A DNA stretch of 6,682 bases from Desulfobacteraceae bacterium. Its GTDB lineage: Bacteria; Desulfobacterota; Desulfobacteria; Desulfobacterales; UBA11574. The position numbers were made by a program, and so were the translations under genes. A model generated the notes under the pieces. The model was given only the letters and a program-made list of their open reading frames with translations. It did not search any database and was not told the origin of the DNA. The stretch is from NCBI GenBank assembly GCA_029857875.1, contig JAOUGB010000136.1, forward strand, positions 1-6,682, read 5' to 3'. Every line of letters starts with the position of its first letter. The first letter of the stretch is position 1. Shown piece by piece: positions 1 through 6,482 of this stretch.

Positions 1-777
1 ATTCAGAACGCCACTTATTTTCCTAAAAATCTTTTAGAATGGGATGGTGATCCCGGCCAGGTTCCAACGCTGGATAAAACCTATATCTGGGTGGATGCAT
101 TTGCCAGATGGAGAATTGTTGATCCCATAACATTTTTTCAGACGGTCAATAACACCACAAGTGCTCAGGGAAGGCTTGATGACATTATTGATCCTGCGGT
201 GCGAAACCTTATTACTGAAAACAGGCTCATCGAAACAGTTCGCAAGAGCAACCGGGAATTGGATACCTATGAAATAGGGCTCGAAGACATAAAAGAAAGA
301 CCATCCTACAGGATTGTAACCGGCAGAGAGAAGATTGCCAAGCAGATACTGGAGCAGGCCCAGCCGAAACTGGCCAAGTTTGGCATTGAACTGGTTGATG
401 TGAAAATCAAACGGATAAACTATGTAGAACAGGTTAGAGATTCGGTATATGGCCGAATGATTGCGGAACGGAAGCAGATTGCCGAAAAATTCAGATCAGA
501 GGGCAAGGGTGAAGCCCGAAAGATACTGGGTGAAAAGGAAAGAGATTTAAAGAAAATTACTTCAGAAGCTTATAAAATAGCTGAGGAAATTAAAGGCAAG
601 GCCGATGCCGAATCAACTAAGCTATACGCTGAAGCCTATGGCGTCGACCCTGATTTTTATTCATTTGCTAAAACACTTGAAATATACAGCGATGCCCTTG
701 ATAAAGACAGCTCACTCGTGCTTTCAACAGACTCGGAATTTTTTAAATACTTAAAAGGGTATTCCGGTAAACCATAG
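1..777 (+). CDS. hflC: HflC, FtsH-modulating SPFH/band 7 membrane protein (5' truncated by window edge)
   Basis: The frame is open from base 1, so the N-terminal membrane anchor lies outside the window; 258 residues are visible and end at a TAG. HflC is an inner-membrane protein whose SPFH domain faces the periplasm. With HflK it forms a large cage around the AAA+ protease FtsH and modulates turnover of membrane proteins. What supports the call: the SPFH core contains VDAFARWRIVDP and FFQTV, matching the DNYARWRI.DP..FYQTV pattern of HflC. It is followed by the conserved NRLIETVR and RINYVEQVRDSVYGRM stretches, then a charged helical, probably coiled-coil segment with the HflC-typical GKGEA and KADAESTKLYAEAYG motifs, and DPDFYSF near the C-terminus. 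The GTG at 91 is an internal valine, not a start, because homology runs straight through it. hflK would be expected just upstream, by analogy with other genomes. No second gene follows on this strand before the terminator. Confidence 0.93.
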   Translation: MQNATYFPKNLLEWDGDPGQVPTLDKTYIWVDAFARWRIVDPITFFQTVNNTTSAQGRLDDIIDPAVRNLITENRLIETVRKSNRELDTYEIGLEDIKERPSYRIVTGREKIAKQILEQAQPKLAKFGIELVDVKIKRINYVEQVRDSVYGRMIAERKQIAEKFRSEGKGEARKILGEKERDLKKITSEAYKIAEEIKGKADAESTKLYAEAYGVDPDFYSFAKTLEIYSDALDKDSSLVLSTDSEFFKYLKGYSGKP

Positions 778-788
778 TACAGGAAAAG

Positions 789-841
789 AAAAAGCACCGG
801 AATCTTTGAGAGCGTTTGCGTTCATCAACGGGTGCTTTTTT
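789..841. terminator. Bidirectional intrinsic terminator-like hairpin between hflC and bS22
   Basis: The arm AAAAAGCACC (789-798) pairs perfectly with GGTGCTTTTT (831-840) around a 32-base loop, and a run of Ts follows on the plus strand. Because the arms begin with an A tract, the minus strand also reads stem then T run. One element can therefore end hflC from the left and the convergent small gene from the right. The large loop makes it weaker-looking than the groEL terminator. Confidence 0.55.
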
Positions 842-869
842 CAGAGGTCTCGACGTTTATAGGTAAAGT

Positions 870-968
870 TTATTTGCCTTTTCTTCTTTGATGGCGTGTA
901 CGAGCCAACAACTTTCTATGTTTATGTTTTCGCATTTTTTTTCTTCGTTTTTTTACAACACTACCCAA
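870..968 (-). CDS. bS22-type small ribosomal protein (AURKAIP1/COX24 domain), 32 residues
   Basis: Read on the minus strand, a TTG start at 968-966 opens a 32-residue frame ending in TAA at 872-870. It begins MGSVVKKRRKKMRKHKHRK and continues LLARTRHQRRKGK. It is almost entirely Lys/Arg/His. Both the MGSV-KKRRK-M opening and the HRKLL-RTR-QRRK second half match, from memory, the AURKAIP1/COX24-domain mini-proteins. In mycobacterial ribosomes that protein is bS22, sitting on the small subunit, and its mitochondrial relative is mS38/AURKAIP1. A very strong Shine-Dalgarno, GGAGGTGATC at 980-971, lies seven bases from the start after its GGAGG core. The gene is too short for ordinary ORF cut-offs and its TTG start hides it further. 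It converges with hflC and diverges from the HELIH gene. The role in 30S structure is inferred from the family; I know of no experiment in this group. Confidence 0.87.
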   Translation of the reverse strand: MGSVVKKRRKKMRKHKHRKLLARTRHQRRKGK

Positions 969-970
969 CA

Positions 971-980
971 GATCACCTCC
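971..980 (-). promoter_or_regulatory. Extended Shine-Dalgarno of the bS22 gene, ten contiguous matches to the 16S 3' end
   Basis: The plus strand here reads GATCACCTCC, which is the conserved 3' terminal sequence of 16S rRNA. The minus-strand mRNA therefore carries GGAGGTGATC, a ten-base uninterrupted complement of the anti-Shine-Dalgarno region, with the start TTG correctly spaced. Ordinary sites in this window match only four to six bases. This site also decides the TTG start. Confidence 0.85.
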
Positions 981-997
981 AATCGGTATTTTCTTTA

Positions 998-1026
998 TTC
1001 ATAAAAAATGATAAATACATTATAAA
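998..1026. promoter_or_regulatory. Possible shared divergent promoter for the bS22 and HELIH genes
   Basis: On the plus strand TTCATA (998-1003), a 17-base spacer and TATAAA (1021-1026) make a weak sigma-70-like promoter for the gene at 1068. On the minus strand the same hexamers read TTTATA-N17-TATGAA, a weak promoter toward the bS22 gene at 968. A minus-strand TATAAT also occurs at 1024-1019, but without a fitting -35. The region is AT-rich, so chance matches are likely. Confidence 0.33.
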
Positions 1027-1067
1027 TAACAGGATGTCCACATTTTTTTTGATGAATAACGATTCTC

Positions 1068-1610
1068 ATGGAGAAATTGAACAAATTCAATACGGATCAG
1101 ATTAACATCATAAATAACTGTGTGGAAATGGCCGAGGAACTTGTCAGTAACTTCTATAAAATGTCGGCCAGTCAATGGTCCGCGGCATGCGCATATGATA
1201 TCAAAACGCTGGTCGATCTTTCCCCTGAAGAGATCGTTAAAGGCCCGTTTGCTCAAGTTATTCGATATAGGGGCTGGCGAAAGAATTCATCCTTAGGTTC
1301 ATCAACATATGATTTTTATAAAATATGTCTTCAAGATCATGCGATCCTTTCAGCCATAAAAGATTCGCCTGATATAGAACTTTTTCCATTTACCCTCTAT
1401 ATCGTTGCTCACGAACTCATTCACATCCTGAGGTTCAGCAAATTCCTTCAAAATTTTGAGGCATCTCATGAAGAAATGATCACAGAAGAGGCTCATGTCC
1501 ATGAAACCACACATGACATACTCAAATCGGTAAATGTTTTTGGCATGGAGAATGTATTGAAGTTTTATGAAAAATGGCGCAAACCTATTGATGATTTGCG
1601 GAAATTTTAA
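1068..1610 (+). CDS. Uncharacterized HExxH-motif protein, possible zinc metallopeptidase-like
   Basis: 180 residues with no signal peptide or membrane segment, so probably cytoplasmic. I do not recognise a named family. The central feature is IVAHELIHI: H115-E116-x-x-H119, the zinc-binding and catalytic signature of gluzincin/metzincin-type peptidases. About 20 residues downstream comes an acidic/histidine cluster, SHEEMITEEAHVHETTH (positions 133-149). There E140 or E141 could be the third metal ligand as in gluzincins, and H143, H145 and H149 are alternatives. The N-terminal ~100 residues are mostly helical-looking. The start is uncertain: ATG 1068 is the first usable start after an in-frame TGA at 1053, but no clear Shine-Dalgarno precedes it. 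A divergent partner is bS22; no operon mate is seen. Peptidase activity is inference from the motif only; metal-binding non-peptidases share it. Confidence 0.72.
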   Translation: MEKLNKFNTDQINIINNCVEMAEELVSNFYKMSASQWSAACAYDIKTLVDLSPEEIVKGPFAQVIRYRGWRKNSSLGSSTYDFYKICLQDHAILSAIKDSPDIELFPFTLYIVAHELIHILRFSKFLQNFEASHEEMITEEAHVHETTHDILKSVNVFGMENVLKFYEKWRKPIDDLRKF

Positions 1611-1634
1611 TTCAAAAAAAGTGCCGGATATACC

Positions 1635-1663
1635 TTGACAATGTTAAAACATTGCATATATTA
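1635..1663 (+). promoter_or_regulatory. Sigma-70-like promoter for the zinc-ribbon-groES-groEL cluster
   Basis: A perfect TTGACA (1635-1640) is followed after 16 bases by TATATT (1657-1662), or after 17 by ATATTA (1658-1663). It is the only strong promoter between the HELIH gene and groEL, so it probably serves the whole chaperonin cluster. The leader to the zinc-ribbon start is about 75 bases. No sigma-32-type CTTGAA/CCCCAT pair was seen. Confidence 0.65.
1639..1654. repeat. Perfect inverted repeat inside the chaperonin-cluster promoter
   Basis: CAATGTT (1639-1645) and AACATTG (1648-1654) form a perfect seven-base inverted repeat with a two-base centre. It overlaps the end of the -35 box and fills most of the spacer. 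This is where a repressor operator would sit. It is not the CIRCE sequence bound by HrcA. Confidence 0.5.
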
Positions 1664-1727
1664 AGCGTGTTTTTATGAATTAAGTGTGTAAAAACAAATT
1701 TGCTTAACAGGGAACAATCTTTTGTTC
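1660..1727 (+). promoter_or_regulatory. Structured leader of the zinc-ribbon gene: direct repeat and two stem-loops
   Basis: ATTAAGCGTGT (1660-1670) recurs with one mismatch as ATTAAGTGTGT (1679-1689), a 19-base period covering the expected transcription start. TGTTTTTA (1668-1675) pairs with TAAAAACA (1689-1696), with AAGC/GCTT (1663-1666 and 1702-1705) able to close the base. A second perfect hairpin, GAACAA-TCTT-TTGTTC (1712-1727), ends three bases before the AGGAGG ribosome site. Function is unknown. Confidence 0.4.
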
Positions 1728-1745
1728 AGCAGGAGGTTTTCAAAA

Positions 1746-2030
1746 ATGCCCATCTATGAATATGAATGTTCGAGGTGTGGGAGAATAGATGAAATGATCC
1801 AGAAATTTTCCGATAAACCGTTGACCAAATGCAGGCATTGTTCTGGAAAACTCCATAAGCTTATTTCTCAAAGTAGTTTTCACCTTAAGGGAACGGGTTG
1901 GTATATAACAGACTATGCAAATAAATCACAGAGTTCAGCAACACCTTCAAATAAAGGAAAACAAAAAGCAAACCAAAGCTCAGATATTCCAAGCAAAGAA
2001 CCCAAAAAGTCAAAAAAACCTGCCGATTAA
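1746..2030 (+). CDS. FmdB-family zinc-ribbon protein, upstream partner of groES-groEL
   Basis: 94 residues. It opens MPIYEYECSRCG and carries two zinc knuckles, C8-x2-C11 and C29-x2-C32, which together would bind one zinc ion. It then has SSFHLKGTGWYITDY, the conserved segment of the FmdB/CxxC_CxxC_SSSS zinc-ribbon family, which bears the historical name 'regulator of formamidase gene expression'. From about residue 60 the tail is low-complexity Ser/Lys/Pro/Gln and ends in basic KEPKKSKKPAD; it is probably disordered. The start at 1746 is fixed by AGGAGG at 1731-1736 nine bases upstream and by the family's MP-Y-Y opening; an in-frame TTG at 1722 lies ahead of this site and is rejected. The gene lies 86 bases before groES on the same strand, which suggests co-expression with the chaperonin. 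The molecular role of these proteins is not established. Confidence 0.88.
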   Translation: MPIYEYECSRCGRIDEMIQKFSDKPLTKCRHCSGKLHKLISQSSFHLKGTGWYITDYANKSQSSATPSNKGKQKANQSSDIPSKEPKKSKKPAD

Positions 2031-2036
2031 ACACTA

Positions 2037-2079
2037 GAATATAATTCTCGACTAATTCTCGTTGTGAAGGATTATATTC
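2037..2079. repeat. Inverted and tandem direct repeats in the groES leader
   Basis: GAATATAAT (2037-2045) and ATTATATTC (2071-2079) are perfect nine-base complements around a 25-base loop. Partly inside it, TAATTCTCG occurs twice (2042-2050 and 2053-2061) with an 11-base period, about one helical turn. TATAAT at 2040-2045 could be a -10 box for a groES promoter, but no convincing -35 accompanies it. The stretch may hold an operator or an mRNA structure; it is not CIRCE. Confidence 0.4.
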
Positions 2080-2116
2080 GTAATAATTTGAAAAAAAGAA
2101 AAGGAGAAATTGAAAA

Positions 2117-4092
<1,976 letters not shown>

Positions 4093-4118
4093 TCCCAGTC
4101 CGTGTTAATACCTAATTT

Positions 4119-4154
4119 AAAAACCCTCATGCTTTATTTGCATGGGGGTTTTTT
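4119..4154 (+). terminator. Strong intrinsic terminator after groEL
   Basis: AAAAACCCTCATGC (4119-4132) pairs with GCATGGGGGTTTTT (4140-4153), with one G-U pair, around a seven-base loop TTTATTT, and runs into six Ts. This is a textbook rho-independent terminator ending the chaperonin transcript; the A tract on the other side gives it some bidirectional potential. Confidence 0.93.
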
Positions 4155-4170
4155 GTTGATGATCTCTATT

Positions 4171-4190
4171 TCGAAAAAGATCGAAAAACT
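4171..4190. repeat. Tandem ten-base direct repeat just upstream of the LysM promoter
   Basis: TCGAAAAAGA (4171-4180) and TCGAAAAACT (4181-4190) share eight leading bases with a ten-base period, abutting the -35 box. Phased A tracts here could act as an UP element or bend the DNA, or be a binding site. Confidence 0.4.
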
Positions 4191-4219
4191 TGACAACCTA
4201 CTAATTTTCGGTTTATAAT
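4190..4219 (+). promoter_or_regulatory. Sigma-70 promoter of the LysM gene
   Basis: TTGACA (4190-4195), an 18-base spacer and TATAAT (4214-4219) match consensus in both hexamers. Transcription would begin near 4226, giving a leader of roughly 38 bases. The -10 box sits in ATAATATTAAAG (4215-4226), which recurs exactly at 4238-4249 within the leader. Confidence 0.85.
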
Positions 4220-4263
4220 ATTAAAGTTAAATAAAAAATAATATTAAAGATTCGGAGTGGCCC

Positions 4264-5298
4264 ATGGTTTATAAGAGAAAATCCCAGGTAATAATGTCCT
4301 TGTGTATTTTAGCTGCAATACTTATTTCCCCAGTCCGTCTTTTTGCACAGGAAGCTGCGGAAACTGTGGAACATGAAGCAGGTTTTTATTATACCGTTCA
4401 AAAAGGGGACACGCTCTGGGATCTATCAACTCAATTTTCTGATAACCCATGGCTGTGGCCAAATTTATGGGGCGAGAACAGCCAGATCTCCAATCCCCAC
4501 TGGATTTATCCGGGTGAGCGTATTCGACTTTTTCATGTAAAGGGAGTTGATACTTTTATTAAAAAAAACGTTGAGGAGAATCAACCCAAAGAACCAGAAC
4601 CGACAAAAGAAGCTTTGTATTATTACTATTCTCCCATCGAAAGTATTGGATTCATCAAAAAACAAGCCATCACCCCACAGGGCACAATCTTCAAAGTCAA
4701 AGATGATAAAAAATTGATCGGCGTCGGGGATCTGGTTTATATCCGTCCAAATGTTGATAATTCTCTTCAACCGGGAACCAAGTTTACGGTATATAGAACT
4801 CTAAAGCCGATTGTAGATAAAAAAACGAAAGAACTTATCGGAATTCAGCACTATCTGACGGGAGTTATTGTAATTACGAAAAAAGAACCCGGTTTTGTTT
4901 TGGCCACGGTTGTTAAATCTTTCCGGTCTATTGCTGTGAACGATCTATTAATGCCGTATAAAAAGCGGTTACCGAGAATTGCCTTGACCCAAAGCAAAAA
5001 TGGTTTGAATGGAAAAATTATTGAATCTGAGGAGCACGAAAAAAACATTGGAGATCATACCGTCGCATTCATCGACAAAGGTGATCAAGACGGTGTGGAG
5101 ATCGGCCAGTCATACAGTATATATTATCAGGAAGAAGAAAAACTCAACGAGAAAAGCAAAGGGAAGGTTCCTTTGACGCCTATTATTCATGGATCGCTGA
5201 TCGTCTTGCATACCGAGCCAACAACATCAACGGTTCTAATAACCCAGTCGGACCGGAGTATTGACCCGGGAACTAAAATATGTAGCCCCATTGAATAG
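4264..5298 (+). CDS. Exported LysM-domain cell-envelope protein
   Basis: 344 residues. An N-terminal signal peptide has basic residues (YKRK) and a hydrophobic core around residues 9-25, with likely cleavage after LFA at 28. One LysM domain follows at about 42-90: YYTVQKGDTLWDLSTQF, then NPWLWPNLWGENSQI and NPHWIYPGERIRL. LysM binds peptidoglycan glycan chains, so the protein is probably periplasmic and wall-attached. Residues 100-344 are a beta-rich region with GVGDLVYIRP, PGTKFTVYRTL and a later DKGDQDGVEIGQSYSIY stretch; a similar architecture occurs in LysM proteins of other deltaproteobacteria as far as I recall. No catalytic motif is recognised there. Ribosome site GGAG (4254-4257) fixes ATG 4264. 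The gene has its own promoter and stands alone. It converges with the DsbA-like gene 13 bases away, with no clear terminator between. The specific role is unknown. Confidence 0.85.
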   Translation: MVYKRKSQVIMSLCILAAILISPVRLFAQEAAETVEHEAGFYYTVQKGDTLWDLSTQFSDNPWLWPNLWGENSQISNPHWIYPGERIRLFHVKGVDTFIKKNVEENQPKEPEPTKEALYYYYSPIESIGFIKKQAITPQGTIFKVKDDKKLIGVGDLVYIRPNVDNSLQPGTKFTVYRTLKPIVDKKTKELIGIQHYLTGVIVITKKEPGFVLATVVKSFRSIAVNDLLMPYKKRLPRIALTQSKNGLNGKIIESEEHEKNIGDHTVAFIDKGDQDGVEIGQSYSIYYQEEEKLNEKSKGKVPLTPIIHGSLIVLHTEPTTSTVLITQSDRSIDPGTKICSPIE

Positions 5299-5311
5299 AA
5301 TTCTGAAAGTG

Positions 5312-6154
5312 TTACATTTTTTCCAACTCCTTGTCGATTAACATCTGAAGCCCGTTTAGGCTCCAATCCCTCAAACGTCGGCCATTAACAAAGACCGTCG
5401 GGGTTCCCGTGATACCGGCCTGACGCCCATCCAGAATGTCCTGCTGTATTTTGGCCAAAAATTTAGGATTCTTCATCATTTTTTCGAATTCTTCACTATT
5501 AAATCCAAGATTTCGAGCAATCTCTCTGATCTTTTGATCGTTCAATTTGTCGGATTCAAGAAAAAGCTGATCATGGAACTTCCAGAACTTGCCATATTTG
5601 TCGGCCGCAAGAGCTGCCATAGCGGCTTTCATAGCATATTTATGCCTTCTAAGAGGGAAGTTTTTAAAAACCAGTTTTACTTTTCCAATATTATTCTCGA
5701 GCACCTGCTCCAGTAGAGATACAATCCTCGAGCAGTACGGTCATTGGAAGTCGCTGAAAACAGCGATCACTACCGGGGCGTTTTCCGGCCCTTTGAATGG
5801 TGACCCGGAAATATCGATATGTTGGATAAAATCAACATGAAGGATTTCAATTGTTTTGTTTTTACGGCTGCTCAAAAAAAGCCATTCTTCTCCGGGGCCT
5901 GACTTGATTTGATCAATATCATTTCCAACATCGATCTTATCCTTAAGGTTGCCGTCAGACGAATATATTAGAATCTTACCCGATTCGGTGAGAACGAAAA
6001 TCGAATTTCCATTCTGGGAAACTGCAACGTCAAGAGGCTGTGTATCCAATTTAAGTGTTTTATGAATATTCCATTCGACAAAAGCAAGGCCTTGGGTGAA
6101 CAAACCCGGAACAATTAAAATCGCCAACAGACAAACAACATATTTTCGTTTCAC
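5312..6154 (-). CDS. DsbA-like thioredoxin-fold selenoprotein (UPYC active site) with N-terminal beta-propeller-like segment
   Basis: One 280-residue frame is read through an in-frame TGA at 5743-5741, codon 138. Upstream the frame ends GPENAPVVIAVFSDFQ, and downstream it resumes PYCSRIVSLLEQVLE. The TGA therefore sits exactly where DsbA-type proteins carry the first Cys of CPYC, giving Sec138-Pro-Tyr-Cys141. Domains: signal peptide 1-24 (cleavage after GLA); a propeller-like repeat segment about 35-112 (LDVAVSQNGNSIFVLTESG, then LFLSSRKNKTIEIL); then a thioredoxin/DsbA fold with its helical insert and the cis-proline loop GITGTPTVFVNG (P252). Such proteins act in the periplasm as thiol-disulfide oxidoreductases or isomerases; Sec would raise reactivity. 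The start is GTG 6154, with GGAAGG at 6167-6162; an in-frame TGA at 6172-6170 blocks anything further upstream. There is no other lesion, so a decayed gene is unlikely. Sec-containing DsbA-like proteins are known in deltaproteobacteria. Substrates are unknown. Confidence 0.9.
5705..5735 (-). promoter_or_regulatory. Candidate bacterial SECIS hairpin downstream of the in-frame UGA
   Basis: Five bases after the UGA, CTGCTC (5735-5730) pairs perfectly with GAGCAG (5710-5705). Inside it GAG (5729-5727) pairs with CTC (5718-5716), leaving an eight-base apical loop that begins with G and a five-base 3' bulge. A G early in the loop is usual for SelB-binding hairpins. The loop starts about 14 bases after the UGA, a little close. 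An alternative fold pairs the two CTCGAG copies (5732-5727 and 5701-5696). I did this by eye only. Confidence 0.5.
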
Positions 6155-6247
6155 ATTGACACCTTCCTTTCATTGTCCTTAAAAAATATTTCCGGTCTGC
6201 TGCGCTATATTGGCGTTGCTTAAAATTAGGGGTGAAAAACTTGAGTA

Positions 6248-6276
6248 ATCATATAAAAACCAAGATTGCATGTCAA
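6248..6276 (-). promoter_or_regulatory. Sigma-70 promoter of the DsbA-like selenoprotein gene
   Basis: On the minus strand TTGACA (6276-6271), a 17-base spacer and TATGAT (6253-6248) give a near-consensus promoter. Transcription would start near 6241, leaving an 87-base leader. Perfect seven-base inverted arms, AACTTGA (6238-6244) and TCAAGTT (6277-6283), flank the promoter. Confidence 0.75.
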
Positions 6277-6293
6277 TCAAGTTGTAAAGATCA

Positions 6294-6305
6294 CCTGTTA
6301 ACAGG
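6294..6305. repeat. Perfect 12-base palindrome between divergent promoters
   Basis: CCTGTTAACAGG is fully self-complementary. It lies 18 bases upstream of the selenoprotein -35 box and about 70 bases upstream of the DUF4124 -35 box. That placement suits an activator or repressor dimer acting on the selenoprotein gene. The rest of the 6155-6482 gap holds only the two promoters and AT-rich sequence; I see no other gene in it. Confidence 0.45.
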
Positions 6306-6376
6306 CTGTTGCGTGTTAAAATATGGCTAAAATTGATATTTTTACTTAAGATCCATAGGAGACGAGTAATAAAAGA

Positions 6377-6405
6377 TTGACCTTTAGCATGAATAATATT
6401 AAAAT
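6377..6405 (+). promoter_or_regulatory. Sigma-70 promoter of the DUF4124 gene
   Basis: TTGACC (6377-6382), a 17-base spacer and TAAAAT (6400-6405) match the consensus closely. The expected start near 6412 leaves a leader of about 70 bases before the ATG at 6483. Confidence 0.65.
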
Positions 6406-6482
6406 ATATAATATGTTAAAAGCTTTTTCCTGTGCATTGGGTGGGAACCTGATAATGTCAAGATAGCAGAAAGGGCGGGATT

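Noticed and set aside
91..93. GTG at 91 as the hflC start
   Set aside because: HflC homology continues upstream to base 1, so this codon is an internal valine.
896..1105. Plus-strand 69-codon frame rich in Phe/Tyr
   Set aside because: It is the antisense of the bS22 gene (Lys/Arg codons read as Phe/Leu), has no ribosome site and overlaps the HELIH gene start.
1020..1256. Minus-strand 78-codon frame opposite the HELIH gene
   Set aside because: No ribosome site or recognisable protein; the plus-strand gene explains the region.
1722..1745. Earlier TTG start for the zinc-ribbon protein
   Set aside because: It precedes the AGGAGG site, and the family begins MP-Y-Y as at 1746.
1611..2116. CIRCE element (TTAGCACTC-N9-GAGTGCTAA) before groES
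   Set aside because: Looked for and not found on either strand; the inverted repeats present are unrelated to it.
5312..5704. Separate small thioredoxin-like gene starting at a GTG at 5704
   Set aside because: It has no signal peptide, no ribosome site and lacks the active-site CxxC; it is the in-frame continuation of the selenoprotein past the UGA.
5741..6154. Pseudogene explanation for the interrupted DsbA-like gene
   Set aside because: The single TGA falls exactly on the catalytic Cys codon, with no other stop or frameshift, good promoter and ribosome site, and a hairpin downstream. Selenocysteine fits better, though a TGC-to-TGA sequencing error cannot be excluded by eye.
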